Below, in pieces: positions 1 to 11,417 of a DNA stretch of 64,000 nucleotides. How positions within the stretch are numbered: position 1 is the first letter of the stretch; the number at the start of each line of letters is the position of its first letter. The stretch covers positions 8,869,547 through 8,933,546 of the forward strand of contig OZ017767.1 in the NCBI GenBank assembly GCA_963969345.1. Direction: 5' to 3'. A program made the translations under genes and the position numbers. The notes beneath the pieces were generated by a model. The model was not told the origin of the DNA, made no database searches, and saw nothing but the letters and a program-made list of their open reading frames with translations. Source of the stretch: Turbatrix aceti (Eukaryota; Nematoda; Chromadorea; Rhabditida; Panagrolaimidae).

Positions 1-1153
1 CAGCGTACGCTTTCAGGACAGCAATCGACGGCATCATGGCCTTCCGGAGCTTCTTTCGACTCACGTTCACGGCTTCGCCTGCTGCTTCCAGTTCTTTCTG
101 CAATAAAATGGGGTGAAAATGGAATTTTTAGGCCAAAAACGGGTGAAAATAAAATTTTAGGCCAAATCGGGACAAAAAATTAATTTTTTTAAAGGTAAAC
201 TCACTCGTTTTTCTTGAATTTCTTCCTGAAGAATTTGTTCAGACAGGGCAGCTTTTGATTCTGTGCTTTCGAGCTCTTTGTTACGGTAGTATCGACGGCG
301 TTCATTTTCGAATAATTCGATGGGTTTTGGCTGAAATTGTGGATTTTCAGAAACAAAGTGTTAGTTGTACATTTTTTACGATGAAAATGGAAAAAAACGC
401 AAAAACAAGCAAAACTAAAAAAAAATATATAAAAACAAGCCTAAAAACGTAAAAATGATCGTAAAAAGCAATCAATCGTAAAAATAGTATCTTACACATT
501 TTTCTCAACCGTAAACAAAGTAACATTATTCTTAATCGATTTTTGGGCATAATATCTGCGTTTTAGCATTATTTTCCGTTCAAAAAGCATAGAAACCAGC
601 TCATTTGACAGTTTTAAACTCCGAAAATTCACAAAAACGCTCAAAACAGTAAAACAAGCAAAAAACCAACCTTGAAAGCCTCAAAAACAGTTTCGAAGAC
701 TTTGAGCTCTGGCTCGTCAAGCTTGGCTTCCTCCGGGACGTATTCCACCTGAACGCCACCCTTGACATCGACATGCCCGTTTTCTTGCCCACCTTGTGCA
801 TCCGCCGGAGCAGTAGATGACACATCACCATTTTCGTCGGTAACTTTGTCGGAATCCGACTGTTCTGTTGGTTCGTCGTTTTCCTTGGGTTCGTCGACGA
901 CGTTTCCGTTGATGCCGACGTCGCCAGCTTTGCCCTTCCGCTTCTTGGACTCCTTCTTCTTCTTGTTCTTCCTTCGAAGTCGTTCGATTTCCTGAAAAAC
1001 AAGCTCATCCGTCCGGTTAAAATAGAAAAACGGTCAAAAACAAACTTTTAGCTGTTTGGCGGTGGCTTCCTGCTGCTGTTCGTCATCGTCGTTGACGACG
1101 TCGTTATCATCGTCACCGTGTTCGTGGGTATAGCCGTTGAGTTGTTCAGACAT
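1..1153 (-). CDS. SF3B2: Splicing factor 3B subunit 2 (SAP145), 5' part, runs off left edge
   Basis: Four exons on the minus strand: 1046-1153, 671-991, 205-330 and 1-97 (continuing outside the window). All joins are phase 0. The start gives MSEQLNGYTHEHGDDD, an acidic and Gln-rich N-terminus, followed by a Lys/Arg-rich stretch. The third and fourth exons read PKPIELFENERRRYYRN and later SRKKLRKAMMPSIAVLKAY. The segment VEYVPEEAKLDEPELKVFE followed by TVFEAFK, and the later SRKKLRK block, match the conserved region of SF3B2. SF3B2 is a U2 snRNP SF3b subunit that contacts pre-mRNA near the branch site (family knowledge). The conserved block and PSP domain expected further downstream lie outside the window. 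Identification is by recalled family motifs, so orthology is inferred. Confidence 0.8.
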
Positions 1154-2021
1154 AACAAATACTCTGCCGAAAGAAAAAACAGGGAGATCAATACGAGCGA
1201 GAAAAAGTCTTCGTCCAAAACACGGAAGAGTTGCGTGCTTTATTTTTGTCGTCGTTTGCGAACGCGCGCGCGCAGCGCGCAGCACACGCCGCAGTTCGGG
1301 GTTCTCGACACGAATAAAAATGTTTATAAAAACGCCCAAATAGACAAAAGAAGTCAACAACTTGAAGAAGAACGAAAAGATCGCATCGCGTGTATAAAAC
1401 GAGAAATCGAAGAAGAAATACTCGAGTTGTCGCGCTACAGGACGTCCTCTCGTCAGTTTCCTTCAAAAAAAATGTACCTGAGAGAGTTAAGCAAATCAGT
1501 GTTATTTCCGTTAGATCCGTCATCTCCATTATCAAAATATACATTACGTTTTCCGACCTTACCAAAAGCGTTGCACGAAGCCGAACACTAATGCGAAACC
1601 ACAATTCGATTCGATTTGGTAAAATTGCGGAAGCTCAAAGATGCCAAAAATGACATTTTTCTATTTTTTACCCTAAAGACGTGGCGTTTTTTTACGCAAA
1701 AATAGTGCGTAAAAAATTATCGATTACTTAAAAAAATAAGGGGTTTCTACGGCAAAGACGACCAAAAACCGAATTTTAAAAACACCAAATTTGTCAAAAA
1801 AAAAAGAAACGTTGATTTCGGCATTTTTTGAGGTAATGACCCCTCATTTTTTTGCATTCCACATCTATTTATGCTAATTCGTTTACACGCCTATTTTTCT
1901 CGGCCACTAACTTTCTCGCGACGTATTTTTATTCTCGACTCAAGGATCAGCAACGTTGTGCCGTCTCTGACAGTACACTGCCTAGTGCCAACTACGAATT
2001 CATCACGAGATCGATATCATC
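1154..2021. other. Intergenic region with possible decayed coiled-coil gene fragment
   Basis: No complete gene is supported here. At 1262-1290 there is a short CG-alternating run (cgcgcgcgcagcgcgc). At 1340-1430 the plus strand can be read as IDKRSQQLEEERKDRIA, which resembles INKRIEQLEEERNELIA in the neighbouring gene at 2022-3760. This may be a remnant or an unrecognised exon of a paralogue. The stretch 1640-1850 is AT-rich with no coding signal. Confidence 0.35.
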
Positions 2022-3760
2022 ATGCCTACATTGTTCTCCTCGATCCATTCTGTCGACGCGGCTATCAAAAATAATAAGCGTAAGTTCTTCGCCAAATATG
2101 TATATTTATACATGTCTATTGATTATTTTATTTTAGAACAACTTAGTACCACGGATGTCAGAATTCATGGATACCTAAAGCGAGTCAACCTGGCTAAAAT
2201 GCAACATCAATTATTTCATCGTCGAGAATTTCTGATGCTGTGCTCCGAAAAGATGATTCGCAGCATAGATGAGGTCAACACTCGGATAAACAAAAGAATT
2301 GAACAACTCGAAGAAGAACGAAACGAGCTTATCGCAGAGATCAGAAATGGGTTCGATGAAATAACCACCAAATTGCCTGCAGGACTCGAAGGATTGGAAG
2401 AAATCCAAGATATTCCTGATCCGCAGAAATCCACTTACAATCCAGCCAAGACGATCAGTTCCGTCAAACAGTACATGACAACATTCTTCAGACACAACAC
2501 GGGTCTCAAAGGCAGTAAGAATCACTTCATGTATGCGTCCATATTTTCTGCAGCCGGAATATACACCGCCGAGATCACACAATCTTTTATTGACAACATG
2601 CGCAAGTTATCGTTGTCAACCGGCAATTTTACAACTGTTATGAAGTATCCGTTGTCGTTGAAAGACGTCGATCGTGCCATTCACAAAAGCAAGTTGAGCC
2701 AATACAAATTTGTTATTCTGGATACTTCGCTGCGTGTTATCCTAACAAATGCAAACAACCGGCCCAAAGTCGAGGAATTCTTGATATACGATTCTGAATC
2801 CAATCTGTACGCCCCGATTTCTGTGACATCACGAGACGTATGTTGTGATGAACGAGAATAGAAAAAATTCAATAAGATATTTTTTTTTGGTCAACAAAAG
2901 AAATTTTGCTAATTCGGAAAAAAATTTGTGACCAAAATTTTTGGGTCAACAAATGAATTTTTTCGGTACACCAAACTAAAAAAAGAAGTTTCTGCCACAA
3001 GTCACAACATTTTTTTTTGTGACCGAAACATTTTTGATTCCGCCGAAATTTTTTTAAAAAGACAACATGAGAGGATTACAATAAAAAAAATTGTCAGCGC
3101 TTTTTTGATGCTTTTGCAGCCGTCATCAAAAGCTCCAAATGTTTGTACATTTTTTGGAGCTTTTGATGACGGTCGCAAAAGCGTCAAAAAACCGCTGACA
3201 ATTTTTTTATTGTAATCTTTTCATGTCGTCGTTTTCAAAAATTTTCTAGCAAAATCAAAAATTTTTCAATCACAAAAAAATTTTGTGACCTGTACCTGAA
3301 TCCTTTTTTTTTATATTTTTCCAAGTTTGTCGAACCAAAAAATTTCATTTGTCTGTTATCCCAAAAATTTCAGAATCACTCCTTCTGCTCCCAATGCCTG
3401 ACCCCCTTCGACGCTCTGACTTCCGCCTGCAGCCAACCCGCCTGCTGTCTCATCTGCCTGCGCCCCGGCAATCCAAAGGACATCGGATGCACCAAAGCGA
3501 CCCCGGATGCCGCACCCAGAATCTGCTCAAAGTGCAGTGCTTTCTGCCAGAGCGCCAAGTGTTTTGCCGCCCACTCAAAAATCTGTCCTCGACCTCCTCA
3601 ATCCAAAATGCACGACCAAGTCATGGATATCATCGAATTTCTGAATGTTTGCGTGTTTTGCAGGGGAAAGATCCATTCCTGTCCTACAAATCCGGAATGC
3701 ATCTGCTGGCCCATGGATTTTATGTTCATGTCGAAATTGCCAAAAATTTCTAGTGAATAA
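2022..3760 (+). CDS. Unrecognised protein with coiled-coil N-terminus and Cys-rich C-terminus
   Basis: Proposed exons are 2022-2079, 2137-2837 and 3374-3760 (381 aa). The first intron is 57 bp and has no stop in frame, so a retained-intron form of exons 1-2 is also open. The middle exon carries a charged helical segment (NKRIEQLEEERNELIAEI) suggesting a coiled coil. If the 2838 GT donor is used, the frame continues exactly into the 3374 exon, which encodes about 128 residues rich in paired cysteines (HSFCSQC, CSQPACCLICL, CSKCSAFCQSAKC, CVFC), suggesting zinc binding. If it is not used, the protein ends at 2861. The 535-bp second intron holds a foldback repeat. I do not recognise the family. 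Confidence 0.5.
2940..3352. repeat. Foldback (inverted-repeat) MITE-like element in an intron
   Basis: Inner arms of about 80 bp (about 3061-3139 and 3149-3229) are near-perfect reverse complements around a spacer of about 10 bp. Shared blocks include AAAGCTCCAAA versus GGAGCTTTT and the poly-A/ATTGTCAGCG block. Looser inverted similarity continues outwards to about 2946 (aacaaatgaattttttcgg) and 3352 (gaaccaaaaaatttcattt). No coding capacity is seen. The size and structure resemble a non-autonomous foldback element. I could not define a target-site duplication. Confidence 0.7.
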
Positions 3761-3867
3761 ATAAATAATTACGAGTTTTCCAAACTCCTGCCATCCCCCG
3801 TTCCACAAAAAAGTTATTTAATTTCATTAAATCAAATGCAAAAAAAACCTAAAAAAAACCTCCCCGA

Positions 3868-6800
3868 TCAAGCGCCGCTCCGAATAACGCGTAGACATTC
3901 GTTGAGGAAGCAGAGCCATTCGTGAGCCTCCATGAAAGGCACACCGACCCGATACTGCACCTGTTCGCAGATCGGACTCGTACTCGGAAAAGCGACGACC
4001 TCGATCATGAAGTAGGAGAGGCGTTTGCGTCCACTCCGGCGCCCAGTCTTGAAGGGGAGGGGCGTGAGTTCAAATTTCTCGTTGCAGACTTCGGAGAGGT
4101 CGATGGCGAAACCAGGTAGCACGGGGTTCGAGCTAGGGCCTTTTCTGAAGCGAAGGACACCGCTCTGGATCGTCATGTAGTAGGTGTCGTAGGAGTTGGC
4201 TGTTCGCCAGAGTTGCTGAAAAAGGGGGCGGGGCGTATGTTTGTGAAATCGATTTTTTTGTATTTTTTTCATATTTAAAAGTTAAAAAACATTTTTCAGA
4301 TCTTCAAAAAAATTTTTTTACGAAACAATGCCAAAAAAAAAATTACGAAGATCAGAAATTTTTTTTTGAAGTTAAAATTTTTTTTTGGCATTAAACATTC
4401 AATTTGTTTCCGATAAAAATGAAAACAAAAAATTTTCATTTTTTACTTTTATTTTTTTCGAAATTTATATTTACAAAAATGTTTCGAATTCGTTTACGTT
4501 CGTTTTTCTAATTTAAAATTTTTTTGTAATTATTTTACTTTTTTTTAAGTTTGAAAATAAAAATCCGTAAATTTTTTATAAATAAAAAAATTAAAAAAAA
4601 ATAAAATCTTAGATTTTTTTTTGAATTTGTTTTTCGCTTTTTTATTTTCAAATTTTTTTTGGATAAATTTTTTTTAATTGTAGTTATTTTTTAATATTTT
4701 TTTTAACGCAAAGAAAAATTTATTGGAATTTTTTACGTCATTTGTTTTCAAAATTAAAAAAAATGAAAACTCACCCAAATTCCCGTCTTTTTCGTCTCCA
4801 AGATTCCAGGCAGAGGCGTAACATCCATATAAACCCGAATCCGTCCTTCAAGCGGAAATTCGTTTTCCGAAACAAAAAGCTCGGCTACGCCCTTGTTTTC
4901 GCGTGCGATATGGGCTCGACCGACTTCTTTGAAATCGCAGACGTCCAGGGTATCCTCATCCGTGAAAGAGTCCAGAACCGCCTCTTTTTCTCCCCCGCCG
5001 CAGGCACCACCTGAAAAAAACACATCTAAAAGAAATACAAAAAAATGGAACACACCAAATCTGTGAATAGCCCTGGAAAGGACGCCAAAAGTGGAAATGT
5101 ACGGTTTGGGGGACTTGATGAGGTACATGGAGAGCTCGATGTCGAAGACCAGAGGCAACTTGGCAAATTTGATTCCCTCGGAGATACGGATTCGTTGGCC
5201 CCGGAGATTTTCGTTTTCGGTGAGGTTGAGGATTTCGGAAGACCAGATGCGGGCGCCGTCGTTGGCCAGCATGAGGAAGTAGTAGGTCGAGCCTGCTGAA
5301 AAGACAAATAAACAAACGAATTCGTCAAAAATTTTACACAAGCAAAAAAAATTTTTTGATTCAAAAAAAAAATAAAAGATAGTGATTTTTTTTATAAAAA
5401 TTCGGAATTTAGGGCACATTTTTTGCAAAAATTTGCAAAACGTAAAATATAAAAAAAAATACATTTTTTTCAGCTAAAAAAATTTTATTTGAAAAAATCT
5501 ATATAAAAAAATTTTGCACAAAAATTTTACAATAACGTCAAAAAAAAATTTTGAAAAAAAAAATTTGAAAAAAAATTGAAAACAAGATTGAAAAAAAATT
5601 TATTTTGAGGCTTTTTTTAAAACGACGGATTTTTGATGAAAATTTTATAAAATCGTAAAAATGTATTTTTGTTATTTTAAATAATATTTTCTTAAATGGG
5701 CCTAAAAATCGCAGAAAATAGGCACAAGTTAATATCCAAAATTTCCTCCCAAAAAATGATCCCCCCCCCAAGAAAACCAACCATCGCATTGCGGATCAAA
5801 GAAAAACTGCTCCGTCAAGATGACCTCCACCAACTTGATATTCGCAGTCGACAGGAGACTCATGTGTACCGGCGGCGGAAACAAATTCATCTTAAATCTG
5901 GTAGTGAATCGGGCAATCCTGTCCAGCAGCTGGGCACGTCGGGAATAGGACATCAGGTAAATAGCGTGCGCGAGAAGTTCATCCCGAGTGTACCGTTTTG
6001 ACCTGTATCTGAGGTTCTCAATCTTTGCCTTGGACGCTTTCATGTATTTTCTCTCTTCCACCGCTGATTTTGTCAGGGTCTGAAAAAATTCATTCAATGC
6101 ATAAAAAATTTTGCAAAATAAAAATTTAAAAAAAAAGTAAAAAAAAATTTCGATCAATTTTGTTTTAAATAAAATTTTTTTTTTGTAATAAAAATTTTTT
6201 AGGTAATAAAAATTTTTATTTATTAAACAATTAAAAAATAAAAATTAATTTTTTTTTTAATTTTAAATTTTTTTATTAAAAAATAAATAAAAATTTTTTA
6301 TAGAAATTTTTTTTTTAAATTATAGCAAAACTCACGTGCATGAGCCGAGTGTAATGATTGACATCGGCTCGCCGACCCGAAAAAGAGGGTTCCTCCTCGA
6401 TGGGCATGACAAACGATCCATTTGGCGTCGAGCAGGCAGCAGGCCGAAGCAACCGGGTCTGAGGAGTTCCCAAAAGCGAGGGAATCGACGCGTGGGCATA
6501 GTACTTTGTCAGCGGAGGAATATCGACGAGTTTCTGCACCGTAACCCGCCTACCGTCGGCCGGGGGTCTGAGTGAGTTGTGGGGATACGTGTAGGTTGTG
6601 TACTTCATCGTCGGAAGCTCGTTCTGGTGAAAGTAGTCATCCGAGGACCTTGCAAGTCCCGGTTCGGGTTGATCGTCCCAGAAAAGAGGTCTGTTGTAAT
6701 CGTTTCCATCGTCAAAGCTGGGAAGATTGGCGACAAAGTCGTGAGAGGTGTCAAACTTGCTCCCCTGTGCGGTGGAGTAGGTCGTGTCGTTGTGTCGACG

Positions 6801-7112
6801 CTGGATACCCGCATACGACCTGCCAAAGAACGAATAATCCCTCTGGGTTTCGGGTTCGTTGACCTAAAACCCAAAAAACAAAAAAAAAATACATTTTTTC
6901 TGTCAGTTACGATAAAAACCCACCGTCCGAACGTGGCTCTCTTCATATCGTTCCGATCGAATCACAATAACCGACGAATCCGGCAACGACCACGTACTGC
7001 TGCCATGCGACACCGCGGATACCCCAGAACGGTCCGATATCCTGGGATTGGTGACCAGCATTCCAAAACCCACATTCTTATTTTCAGTTTCAGAAAAATT
7101 TCTCGATGCCAT
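3868..7112 (-). CDS. Anillin-like protein (anillin homology region plus PH domain)
   Basis: Six exons on the minus strand: 6924-7112, 6336-6863, 5782-6079, 5056-5295, 4775-5010 and 3868-4215. All phases agree and give 612 aa. The N-terminal 240 residues are polar and look disordered. Residues of exons 3-5 follow the anillin homology pattern: MSLLSTANIKLVEVIL, then YYFLMLANDGARIWSSEIL, IKFAKLPLVFDIELSMYL, and FKEVGRAHIARENKG followed by FPLEGRIRVYMDV. The last exon (YYMTIQSGVLRFRK to EWLCFLNECL) fits a degenerate PH domain. Anillins scaffold RhoA, septins and membrane at the cytokinetic ring. Nematodes also have short anillins that act in germline intercellular bridges (family knowledge). The length fits such a short form. 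Domain calls are by eye, so the subgroup is uncertain. Confidence 0.7.
4216..4774. other. Large AT-rich intron of the anillin-like gene
   Basis: This 559-bp intron is made almost wholly of A and T runs, apart from a short GC-rich patch near 4220-4240. No exon or RNA gene was recognised in it. Introns at 5296-5781 and 6080-6335 of the same gene are similarly A/T homopolymer-rich. Confidence 0.6.
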
Positions 7113-7526
7113 GCAGGGAAAAAAGGTGATGTTGGAAAGTACAAAACAAGGACGAAGCACGAAATAGAAAAAAAACTGGTAAAAAAGAGAAGAAATCAGT
7201 TTGTGAAACAAAAAAGGTGCGGAATGTCACAAAAAATTTCGCGTCGAGAAATTTTCACATCGAGGAGATCGCAAGCGAATACTGTGTGCAGGCTGCAGGC
7301 TGCAGTGTGCGAGTGCGGTTTTTTAGGAACTCAAGCGCTTGGAGTAATACTTTTTCGTTGTTTTGCTGTTTGTTTTTTTGTTATCTTTGATATTCCTTAC
7401 TTTTCTTTATGAATTCTACGAATCATGTACAGTATTTTTGCGTGCCGAGAGTGCTGTTCACTCGTTTTCGTTTTCGCTTTCTTTGATTTGTTTTTTTGTA
7501 CTTTTTCAGCTAACCTTACTAATACC
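7113..7526. promoter_or_regulatory. Divergent promoter region between anillin-like gene and the 7527 gene
   Basis: The two flanking genes point away from each other, so this 414-bp gap must hold both promoters. A TTTTTCAG acceptor lies about 18 bp before the 7527 start codon. It could be a spliced-leader addition site or the end of a 5' UTR intron (inference). A CTGCAG-rich patch is at 7287-7305. No TATA box is obvious. Confidence 0.4.
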
Positions 7527-8279
7527 ATGGCCCTGATTGGTGACTCGTACATCGAGAATCCGTCCTTCATCCCATCGGACCCCGCTGAACGTGAAAAGTA
7601 TTTTCGTCTAATCCTATCTGATGTACGCGACGGCACGGTTCGAAAGATTCATGACAAGAGTCTCGGATACAAGTACCCGAAGAGAAAGGCAGCGGTTGGT
7701 TACTTTTTTTGGGCCTTTGTTTTTTGAAAATTTTGTTTGTTTTATAATTTTTAGGGCCTCAGCAGCCTCTACTGCTACGCAATCTCGCTTGCCTTTGCCG
7801 ACTTTGATGTAAGAATTATAGTACCTCGAGAAAAAAACATGTTGATGCGCGTGTGTTTTCAGGACCGAGGATCCTACATTGGGAATGGCGTCGTTTTTGA
7901 TCCTGTAGTGTTTGACAGTGACGTTGAGTTCTACCGCGGTATCTATAAAAACGTCCTGAATTACGAGCCTTACAGTCTCAAATACGACGTCGACAACGCC
8001 ATCGAAAGCAAGAGTCACAAAAGACTCGATGATGTAGGTTTTTTTGTTCGTTTTTTCACCATTGGTTTGTGGTTTTGCAGGCCATCGAACGCACCTACGG
8101 TATCATCAACGATCTCATGGAAAGTTATGGTGCGGTGAGTAGTTTTTTTTTATTAATACACTGATTCTAAGATTTTTTTGTAATTTTAGCGCAGAGAAGC
8201 CAAGAAGGATCTGCAGATCAATCTTCAGGTTGATCAGAAGCCAAACCGTCAAGAATTTTCGGATTCTCGTCAGTTCTAG
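7527..8279 (+). CDS. Unrecognised five-exon protein, 178 aa
   Basis: Exons are 7527-7694, 7755-7808, 7863-8033, 8081-8134 and 8190-8279. Every exon length is a multiple of three and all junctions are phase 0, so exon skipping would preserve the frame. The start follows a TTTTTCAG acceptor by about 18 bp. The protein begins MALIGDSYIENPSF, is charged, and has aromatic residues spaced through the middle (GSYIGNGVVFDPVVFDSD). No signal peptide or membrane segment is seen. I do not recognise a domain. The gene structure is well supported by five consistent splice pairs. Confidence 0.75.
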
Positions 8280-9009
8280 GATGTTGTTGTTGAGCACTGA
8301 TTTTTTTTGTAAGGCGGATAGTTTTTTTGTAGAACAGATTTTTTAGAGCAGATTTTCTTGTAAGAGCAGATTTTTTTTTGTTAGAGTAGAATATTTTTGT
8401 AAAGATAAGACTTACCAGGTCATGTGAAAGAAAAAAGACAGATTTTTGTTGTATGAATAAATGATACCAATGGAAGTGGGAAAAAAACACGAGTAACGAT
8501 GACTTTTTTACGCGCGGTGAAGTTTCGGTTCAAAATAACAACAAAAATATTTTATTTTCGTTTCAAAAGTTTGTTTTTGCGTTCTAAAATTGTACGTTCA
8601 CCAAATTGTGATTTTTCGTGCCAAAAGTTTTACGAATTTTAAGATAAAAAATGGTTTTTACAGCCAAAATTTTTGATTACAACAAAAAAAATTTTTTCAC
8701 GATGAATCGTTTTTGAATCAAAAGTAAATTTTTACGTTTAAAAAAATTTTTAGATTAAAAATTTTTATTTTTTTACATAATTACATTTTTGCTTTCAAAA
8801 ATGTAAAAAGCGCTTTTTTCGTATCGAACGTTAAAAAAAAACACGCGAGTAACGATCACTTTTTTTGACGCTCGCGAGTGACCCGGCGCATCCAATCGAT
8901 CCCTCTCCGCCCAGTGGCCGCCCGATCGACATGGCCAGCAGTCAGTCATCGTCCTCCTCCTCAGACGATCGCAGTCTGTCAGTCACAATCACCGCTCCTC
9001 GCGATCGCC
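8280..9009. other. Intergenic, AT-rich, with near-direct repeat at its ends
   Basis: Simple tandem variation of an agcagatttttttg motif runs from 8300 to 8390. A block reading acacgagtaacgatgac at 8488 recurs as cacgcgagtaacgatcac at 8840, about 350 bp later, each followed by a T run and a GC-rich tail. The stretch between them has no coding signal. Confidence 0.4.
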
Positions 9010-9428
9010 ATGTTCGGCAGCTCCCGACAGCCCCCCTCGACCCCCAAGTTCGGCGCCTCGCTCGGCTCCGGACCCCCCACGCCCCGGCACCCCGCCCCGG
9101 CCATCAACTTTGGCGGAAGCTTCGCCCAGCCCCCGACCGCTCCGGAGACGCCCCGCAAGCCGGCGACCCCGTTCCGCCCGCAGGCGTGCCGGCTCCGCAT
9201 CGAGTTCGAGAACGAGCCCGAGTCGGGGCAGTCCGAGGGGTCCCAGCACGACCCCAACGTCTACAACACCTCCGCCCGGCCCGCGGCCTACGGCAGCTTT
9301 TACCAGCACCAGTGTGAGTTTCTGGGGATTTTTGGAGGCAAAAGAGGGAAACTGCCGACTTTTCAGGGACTCTGAAGAAGTTTGACAAGTTCCGCACGAA
9401 GATCGCCAAGAAGTACGGCGAGATCTGA
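9010..9428 (+). CDS. Small Pro/Gly/Phe-rich protein, GC-rich gene, function unknown
   Basis: Two exons, 9010-9313 and 9367-9428, joined at a TGG codon, give 121 aa. The protein starts MFGSSRQPPSTPKFGAS. It is rich in Pro, Gly, Ser and Ala, with scattered FG dipeptides, and ends in a basic tail (KKFDKFRTKIAKKYGEI). The same frame stays open upstream to 8878, so an earlier start is possible. I chose 9010 because it begins the compositionally uniform part. GC content is clearly higher than in the surrounding DNA. The family is not recognised. The FG dipeptides alone do not justify calling it a nucleoporin. Confidence 0.5.
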
Positions 9429-9625
9429 CTTTTTGCCTGTATTTCGTGAGATTAACTGTGAATGAGCCATAAACTGCGGATCCGTACAAATTGGAAAACT
9501 GTGGCGCTGGGAATTTTATAAAAACCATTCAGACCCCGATTTTGGCATTTTGGGCCTCAAAACCCAAAAAACCGTTAAAAATAAATTTATCTGGATTCAC
9601 AGAAAAAGGCCGCGCCCCTCCTCGC

Positions 9626-10693
9626 TCAGCGCTGGTCCTCGTAGTAGCCGCCGATGAGGGAGCGCATCTCGGTGAGCTGGATGTCGAGTTCGAGGACGGC
9701 GGCCTGCAGCTCCTTGGTCACGGCGTCGTTGGCCTTTTTGTAGTCCCCGAGCTGGCCCTGGCACTTTTCGTAGGCGGCGCAGGTCCGCTTCCGCTCCGCG
9801 ATCAGGGCCTCCCACTCGGCGACGCCGGCGTCGTACTGCTCGCTGAGGACGGACATCCGCTTCGACACGCTCTCCACGCCGTCGAGGACTTTCAGGTACG
9901 GCGCTCTGGTCGGCATCGACCGGCAGCTGCTCTCCGCTGAAAATTTAGGTTTTTTGGTCAAATTTGATCAAAAGTGCCTTTTTTGCATCAAAAAGAATAA
10001 AAAAAGCCTTTTCTGAATTTTAGGCCAAAGATCAATCGTAACTCACAATTGCTGGGCACGGCCGACTGCGGCGAGGCTTCTTGTGACTCATTCCTCCGAC
10101 GAACGCGTTCCGGGGACGTGTTTTTCGAAGATTCGTTCTGATTCATCGGCGAGTGACCGTCGTTTTCGGTTGGCGAAGTCTTCGTCGGAGTTTTCTGCAG
10201 TTCATGTTTACCGAAAAGCCAGCAAGGCAACTCGTACTGCTTCTTCAATTCAACTATTTCGGGGGTATATGGCTAAAAACCGTAAAAATTGATCGTGAAA
10301 CTCATAAAAACCCATTACAATATCCAAGGTTTCGTATGAACGTGTCGCATCCACCCAGACTTGAAACTCGTCGTTGGAAGCCTCAGCCATGGCCTAAAAA
10401 ATCACATTCATCAGAATCCACAAAAAAAAGCAGAAAACAACTCACCTGTTCGCTGTCAAACTCGTAAAATTGCCCGTCGTCGAAAATTCTTTCTTCGTCA
10501 CTAATCGGAACGAAGCTGATCGTCTGAAAAGAAAACAACGCACAGATATCGCAAAACAAAACCGAGAGCCCCGTCAAACGCAAAAAACAACATTCCAATA
10601 AAACAGCCAGCTTACCATAGCATTTTTGATCGTTGCAAGAAAACGCACGACGGGAAAGATAAGCCACGTGGTTACGAGATCGTAAACCGACAT
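9626..10693 (-). CDS. Unrecognised five-exon protein with C-terminal coiled coil
   Basis: Exons on the minus strand: 10616-10693, 10446-10523, 10319-10393, 10047-10272 and 9626-9936 (255 aa). All phases match. The N-terminus MSVYDLVTTWLIFPVVRFLA is hydrophobic enough for a membrane anchor or signal. A polar Ser/Asn/Glu-rich middle follows (exon 4). The last exon is GC-rich and encodes about 100 residues of predicted helix with heptad-like hydrophobic spacing (VSKRMSVLSEQYDAGVAEW and onward to LELDIQLTEMRSLIGG), suggesting a coiled coil. It converges with the gene at 9010-9428, leaving a gap of about 200 bp. No family was recognised. Confidence 0.65.
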
Positions 10694-11417
10694 CCTCCCT
10701 TTTTCTGCCGTTGCCGTGGTTTACGTTCGTTCAGTCGAGGGAAGGAGGGCGAGGGTAACGATCCGAAAGCACGAAAATTACAGTTTTCTCGCCTCTTTGA
10801 CCGATGAATGCGAGCGGGGGACTTTTTACGATACTCACTGATGTGTTGGGTTCTTTTTTTGCCTCTTTTTTCGTTGTTTTTGACCTGTTTTTTGGCTTTC
10901 ATTGATTTTTTTGCGCATTCTTTTTTGTTTCGTCATCAAAAATTGATTGATTATCAAGAAATGTTCAGTTAAAAAAGCAATTACCGGGCACACAAATGAC
11001 AGGTTGACTATGATTATTCCTGGTTATGGTTTTCGGTATTTTTTGTTGAAAATATTTTGTGTTGATGCCGATATAGGAAATTCTGAGCGTCTGGATCGAG
11101 TGCCCGGCTTTCGCCGGGTGCCCCCAGATGACAACTGTTGTCCGTAACTTTCAAGCGTGTGTTCTTCCTGAGCGGTCTACGGTCGCCGATAATGAAAGAC
11201 CAGAGGAGCCACGAACGTGATCTGCGCCTGAGGCGGCCCATGTATGTCTTCTGGCGATGGGCCCTCCGAAGACATACGCCAGCGCGTTTTATCAAAGAGA
11301 GAAGATTTTTATGAAGAGAAAAAGACAACTTGTTAGATATTTCTTTAGTTCATCTTTATTCGTTGCTCAATGCATTTTTGTCTGTTTTGAAACGGTTATA
11401 TTTAAAAGATTTTCGGA
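10694..11417. other. Intergenic region with several short hairpins
   Basis: No protein gene is supported. At 11103-11118 the sequence cccggctttcgccggg can form a 6-bp GC stem. At 11243-11278 GTATGTCTTC pairs with GAAGACATAC across a loop of about 16 bases. The patch 11080-11290 is more GC-rich and less repetitive than its flanks, so a structured RNA is possible but unproven. Confidence 0.35.
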
